Below are positions 62,301 to 64,000 of a stretch of 64,000 nucleotides of DNA, in pieces. The DNA lies in assembly GCA_002633005.1 (NCBI GenBank), contig NMRA01000013.1:1908403-1972402 (forward strand), read 5' to 3'. The stretch's first letter is position 1. Each line of letters opens with the position of its first letter. Position numbers and translations under genes: made by a program. This DNA is from Phoronis australis (Eukaryota > Phoronida > Phoronidae). Below the pieces are notes generated by a model, which worked only from the letters and a program-made list of their open reading frames with translations, made no database searches and was not told where the DNA came from.

Positions 62301-63178
62301 AATTTTGGGCAAAGGGCATTTCTGGATGATATCGAAAGTACGTTGTTCTTGTTGAAATTCTTCTTAAAATGTTCCACTTTTGCTTAAGGGCCATAAAAGT
62401 TGGACTTAAGTATTTTCATGCCAAGACCATCATAAGTTGCATTTAGTAGACCCTAATTATTATTATTAGGTGACTGTAATATGGGTTTTGAGATTTAATC
62501 TTGCCAAAAGAAATGCCATATGTTTTCGACAAAGTTGTTTGTAATGAATCTGCTTTTCTTTAATTTTTCTTAAAATAAATGACTGTGACTTAATTAATAT
62601 CTGATAGCTAGGTATTGTAGCATTTCTGCTTGAAGAAGTATGAATTAGTGCTGAGTCAAATTATACAAGTTTTTAGATAATTGGCTAAATGGACAAATTG
62701 TGGATTATGTAATAACCTTAATAACGGAACAAGAACAGTTTATGGCTCCAAAATATGATTTTGTTTGTATGATTTTGCGAAATGTGTTGCTCAAAACAAC
62801 ACTTTTTGGTCACAGGTTCCTGGTGTGCCGGCTAAGACTGCTACGGATGACCCTATCGAGATCACATCAACACAAAGTCCTGAGGATTCAGTTGATCCGA
62901 TCCGTTCCATACACATGGTTCACGTTGAGTCTGGCGTCATATTCCACCATCGGCAAGAGAGCCTTGGCTCTCCCAGCAGTAGCTGTAGGGGTGAACAGTT
63001 GGACGTGACGCGAAAACGCAACCCGTCCAGTGATAGCAATGCTAGTCACTTGAGCATAAAGTCGCATGCATCGGGTTCCGAGTTGGAGTCATTGATTCAC
63101 GTCAAGAATGCCTCTTTGAACTGCACCGTTGCTGACCAGGACAGCTCGGTTATAGCGACAACTCACACGGAGATTTGA
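32366..63178 (+). CDS. RNF130: Goliath/RNF130-type transmembrane RING-H2 E3 ubiquitin ligase, complete, 6 exons
   Basis: A PA-TM-RING ligase that works in endosomal membranes, with the RING in the cytosol. Exons: 32366-32819, 51955-52199, 58594-58665, 59045-59127, 61048-61144, 62816-63178; phases agree and give 437 codons, the usual size for RNF130/RNF150. Signal peptide 1-27 ([12 protein letters not shown] core). PA domain about 45-182 with [19 protein letters not shown] and [10 protein letters not shown]. Membrane span 196-219 ([20 protein letters not shown]). Juxtamembrane [14 protein letters not shown] is typical of RNF130. RING-H2: C266, C269, C284, H286, H289, C292, C303, C306, all present, with [14 protein letters not shown]. 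The tail 318-437 is rich in serine and has no recognised domain. Closest by eye to RNF130, but RNF150 and RNF128/GRAIL share the layout, so this may be the single pro-orthologue. Confidence 0.93.
35794..36169. mobile_element. 376-bp foldback/MITE with about 55-bp terminal inverted repeats
   Basis: The left end ATCAGGAAAAAAATTGAAAC continues with TAATACTGGACTTACATTTCAACTGAGCGA; the reverse complement of the right end reads ATCAGCAAAAAAAGTTGAAAC and then CAATACTGGACTCACATTTCAACTGAGCGA. The arms differ at only a few positions. The middle has no open frame of note. Confidence 0.85.
37489..37660. repeat. 27-bp minisatellite, six copies plus a partial
   Basis: The unit TCAGTGACCCTTAATAAGTG + ACCAATT repeats head to tail without spacers. 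Variation is limited to two sites (TGACC/CGACC and AATAAG/AGTAAG) in a pattern that suggests stepwise duplication. Confidence 0.95.
39881..39926. repeat. 21-bp direct duplication
   Basis: CGGCTAGTTCAATACACATTT occurs twice in direct succession, just upstream of the CCCT tract and gap. Confidence 0.85.
40003..40098. repeat. (CCCT)n microsatellite interrupted by a 37-base N gap
   Basis: CCCT/CCTT units flank N 40030-40066 on both sides. The true tract length is unknown. Confidence 0.95.
40130..40420 (+). repeat. Dispersed repeat family A, copy 2
   Basis: Collinear with 19540-19850: TTTTTTGAGATTTTAT, AAATTTGGCCGTGTTATTGA, ACATGGTTACATGACCC, AAAGTCAAAAATCAA, TTTTTACTGAGTTG, AAGTTTTGTAGATATTTGGC and TTGTTGATAAA. 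Diverged by roughly a quarter of positions. Confidence 0.65.
41580..42030 (+). repeat. Dispersed repeat family B, copy 1
   Basis: Carries CTGTATCTCCTAAACCTCTTGCAGG, a CGTTTTTGGACGGACTGCGC block with CCTAGTGTC, and CCTCTGTGTCTTCAGAGTTC + CTTGACAGAATTTCC. Matching blocks in a different order occur at 43900-44220; a weaker relative with AATATCTCATAAACCCC is at about 62165. Confidence 0.6.
42072..42160 (+). repeat. Dispersed repeat with TATA-like box and short ORF start, copy 2
   Basis: Near-identical to 31101-31182, from TAGAATATAAATAGG to CAACAGAAACAG; the ORF here begins [17 protein letters not shown] and stops soon after. The two copies lie 11 kb apart. Confidence 0.6.
43260..43732 (-). pseudogene. 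Broken piggyBac-like transposase N-terminal fragment
   Basis: Reading leftward from 43732, an 86-codon frame (…[14 protein letters not shown]…, …[15 protein letters not shown]) hits TGA, and an overlapping frame continues from the ATG at about 43474: [20 protein letters not shown], then [29 protein letters not shown] and a stop; a third segment reads [12 protein letters not shown]. Acidic N-terminal text followed by W-x-x..F-x-x-x-x-G-I resembles the start of piggyBac-type transposases. The frame breaks show decay, and no DDE core follows. The assignment is tentative; a decayed domesticated gene or other transposon is possible. Confidence 0.4.
43900..44220 (+). repeat. Dispersed repeat family B, copy 2
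   Basis: CAGCTGTATCTCCTAAACCT with CTTACAGG at about 43958, GCCTCTGTATCATCGGAGTTCC and GGACGGATTTCC near 44100, then CCATTTTTGGAACAGG and CACCTAGTGTC, paralleling 41580-42030. The piggyBac-like relic and the 42072 repeat lie between the two copies. Confidence 0.6.
44746..45139. mobile_element. 394-bp foldback element
   Basis: Ends TCCACATACAGACTTAC and (reverse complement) TCCACACACAGACTTAC. Internally, several CTAGTGCAACTT/AAGTTGC..ACTAGT motifs and GTGGTTAG..CTAACCAC form nested imperfect inverted repeats. A flanking TTGTGGTTAGG at 44636 is matched inverted by CTAACCACAAG at 45088, so the element may extend outward. Confidence 0.6.
51110..51150. repeat. 15-bp direct duplication
   Basis: GGCAATATGTAGCT is repeated immediately as GGCAATATGTAGCA. 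Replication-slippage scale. Confidence 0.7.
52405..52560 (+). repeat. Dispersed repeat family C, copy 1
   Basis: Blocks in order: ATTTTTTCGTGTTTGAGTTT, GTTCGAAGGCCTTGGAAAATGAAA, TTTTTTGGCAATTATTTTTTG, TCCGAAATTGGTGATATTTTCC. The same order occurs at 55950-56115 and 59835-60005. Confidence 0.65.
53150..53490 (-). repeat. Dispersed repeat family A, copy 3 (inverted)
   Basis: On the minus strand it reads through the ACTGAGCCAGAGTTAAAACC and GCAGATATTTGGC blocks seen at 19740-19800 and 40320-40370, with AAAATCAAAAGTTGC upstream. Diverged. Confidence 0.55.
54231..54374. mobile_element. 144-bp near-perfect hairpin
   Basis: A stem of about 65-70 bp with a loop of only a few bases (centre near 54302): GCAAT..TCAGCTG, GCCGTGCTTCxTGAAGATTTCG, GCTCATGAT/ATCCTGAGC and TCTCCACACGGTG pair with their complements. 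Perhaps eight mismatches or bulges. No ORF. A MITE is most likely; a hairpin small-RNA source is possible. Confidence 0.75.
55232..55618. mobile_element. 387-bp foldback element with long inverted arms
   Basis: Outer arms: TTACGACATTGTAGTGAAAC against TTACAAGATTGTAGTGAAAC (reverse complement of the right end). They continue through GAGTTAATTTCATATAGCAC / GAGTTAAATTGGCATAGTAC and TTGTTTAGCTTGCTAAAAAT / TTGTTTAGCTGGCTGAAAAT. Relatives at 11104-11390 and 28900-29060. Confidence 0.75.
55950..56115 (+). repeat. Dispersed repeat family C, copy 2
   Basis: GTACCACAGCTATCACCG, GTTAGAAGTCCTTGAAAATGAAAA, AAATTTTGGAAATTGTTTTTG, TCTGAAATGAGTTGGATTTTACC: same order as copies 1 and 3. Confidence 0.65.
56758..56888 (-). 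other. Unassigned exon-like segment on the minus strand
   Basis: On the minus strand a strong acceptor (ACCTTCCCCCTTCAG, ending at 56889) opens a 131-base stretch ending AAAAG|GTAGGA. One frame is open across it and reads [20 protein letters not shown], then [20 protein letters not shown] second frame is also open, so openness alone is weak evidence. No family recognised and no partner exons found; it could be chance. Confidence 0.2.
57402..57637. repeat. 59-bp minisatellite, four copies
   Basis: CAGGGACATTGAAYCKGTAA starts at 57402, 57461, 57520 and 57579, each followed by CTAT..GAAC..GATCTA(G)G and TCGGAACTGTC. The first and last copies are the most diverged. Confidence 0.95.
58666..59044 (+). 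other. RNF130 intron 3 with a short 14-bp triplicate
   Basis: GGGCCTGCCATAAT, GGGCCTTCCATAAC and GGGCCTGCCATGAT follow each other at about 58698-58739, 33 bases after the donor. Nothing else seen in the 379 bases. Confidence 0.7.
59128..61047 (+). other. RNF130 intron 4
   Basis: Interrupts the RING between C284 and H286. Holds repeat family C copy 3 (59835-60005) and no other recognised feature. Confidence 0.65.
59835..60005 (+). repeat. Dispersed repeat family C, copy 3
   Basis: GTTTTTCCGTGTTCAAATTC, GTAAGAAGCCTTCGAAAGTTGAAAA, AATTTTGGCAATTATTTCTG, TCCTAAAGTGGCGAGATTCCACC. A weaker fourth relative may lie at 60330-60420. Confidence 0.65.
61145..62815 (+). other. RNF130 intron 5
   Basis: Donor GGACTAACT|GTGAGT, acceptor GGTCACAG|GTTCC. 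A weak family B relative lies near 62150-62240; otherwise nothing recognised. Confidence 0.6.
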
Positions 63179-64000
63179 TGACTCTGGAGTTCAACCACTG
63201 CATTATGCCGATTTGTGCTATGTTATAAGAGGAGTGTGTGTTGTGGGACCTGGGAAACGCCAGAACTCAACTGCAGCATATCGGTGAGCCTGCTTGAGAA
63301 GATGGAGCATGTACAAGAGTAGACTGCATCAAGTCTAACTTCACTGATTGTTGACTTGTGTGACTGTGTAATCAATGCAGCATTGTATAATAAACATCCC
63401 CTAATTATCGATTCAAAGGTGGCAATAATATGAATATTATTTCGCTATGCATCTGCCTTCTGGTTTTGTTTGTTACTTGTTGAAATCAAAATGGGATTCT
63501 CGTTTTTGTGAGCATAATATGGTTCGTTATGACGCGTAGTTTATTGTCACGGAGGATATTGAGTGTTTGGAAATGCTCCGTTTTTAAAAGACCATACCAT
63601 GTATTGAATTATGATTTCTGTCAATTTTTTTTGCTGAAAATAGTCTTGAATGTAGACAATTTATGCTAGTGTTCAGCTGTGTAGCCATTCTGTGAGCTTC
63701 TTCAGTTAGTTTTACCATTGCTTGATGTCAAGTTTCTTAATTTAAACACTCTGTGTTTTAAGCCGAACAGATGAGGTAATTACCCCATGGTAGCTTTTGC
63801 CAGGAATAGGCGAACTGCACTTTGGTAATGAACTATTGGATGATTGGTAGTTTTTTATATTGTGTAAGCCATTATCCATGCAAGAACGGGCTCTAAGTGC
63901 TATGGTGATGAGTTTGTGTAATGGTTACGTTGGCATGGCAACATCAAAGTACCACATATGGATAAAAGCTTTCCAAGCATGAGTGAGAGAAGTTAGGTCT
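63179..64000 (+). other. RNF130 3' UTR and downstream flank
   Basis: The 3' UTR runs from the TGA at 63178 to about 63410, given the AATAAA at 63389. No gene seen from there to the window end. Confidence 0.6.
63389..63394 (+). terminator. Poly(A) signal of the RNF130-type gene
   Basis: Canonical AATAAA 211 bases after the stop codon, within GTATAATAAACATCCCC. Confidence 0.7.

Overview
This is a eukaryotic, animal nuclear window. Coding sequence is split into short exons with GT..AG introns, about 38% GC by eye, and the introns are full of foldback elements and tandem repeats. The gene set (a voltage-sensing phosphatase with a full S1-S4 module, an ANKLE2 orthologue, a Goliath/RNF130-type E3 ligase) together with compact genes points to an invertebrate deuterostome (hemichordate, echinoderm or cephalochordate). 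I cannot fix the species from sequence alone.

Layout. (1) About 670-5738, minus strand: the 5' two thirds of a TPTE/VSP gene, seven coding exons from an acidic N-terminus through S1-S4 to the start of the phosphatase domain. The catalytic exons lie left of base 1. (2) 7095-18980, plus strand: a complete 11-exon ANKLE2 orthologue (782 codons), head to head with TPTE across about 1.4 kb. (3) 18981-23765: intergenic, with a hairpin MITE and a 737-bp near-identical duplication that meets at a single N and is probably an unmerged allele. (4) 23766-27556, plus strand: a three-exon gene for a small type I membrane protein with a signal peptide, cysteine-rich EGF-like ectodomain and one membrane span. 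Its intron falls between the 4th and 5th EGF cysteines, as in vertebrate ErbB-ligand genes. This is the most interesting gene here and I cannot name it. (5) 32366-63178, plus strand: a complete six-exon RNF130/Goliath-type ligase (437 codons: signal peptide, PA domain, membrane span, RING-H2, serine-rich tail) with a 19-kb first intron. It has a poly(A) signal at 63389.

The four genes do not form an obvious pathway. TPTE acts on phosphoinositides at the plasma membrane, ANKLE2 acts at the nuclear envelope and ER, the EGF-like protein is a candidate ligand precursor, and the RNF130-type protein ubiquitinates from endosomal membranes.

About 90% of the window is non-coding. It carries at least eight foldback (MITE-like) elements in several families, four minisatellites (27-, 53-, 59- and 73-bp periods), a diverged 144-bp tandem repeat, at least four low-copy dispersed repeat families, a broken piggyBac-like transposase relic, and assembly gaps at 13723, 21287 and 40030-40066.
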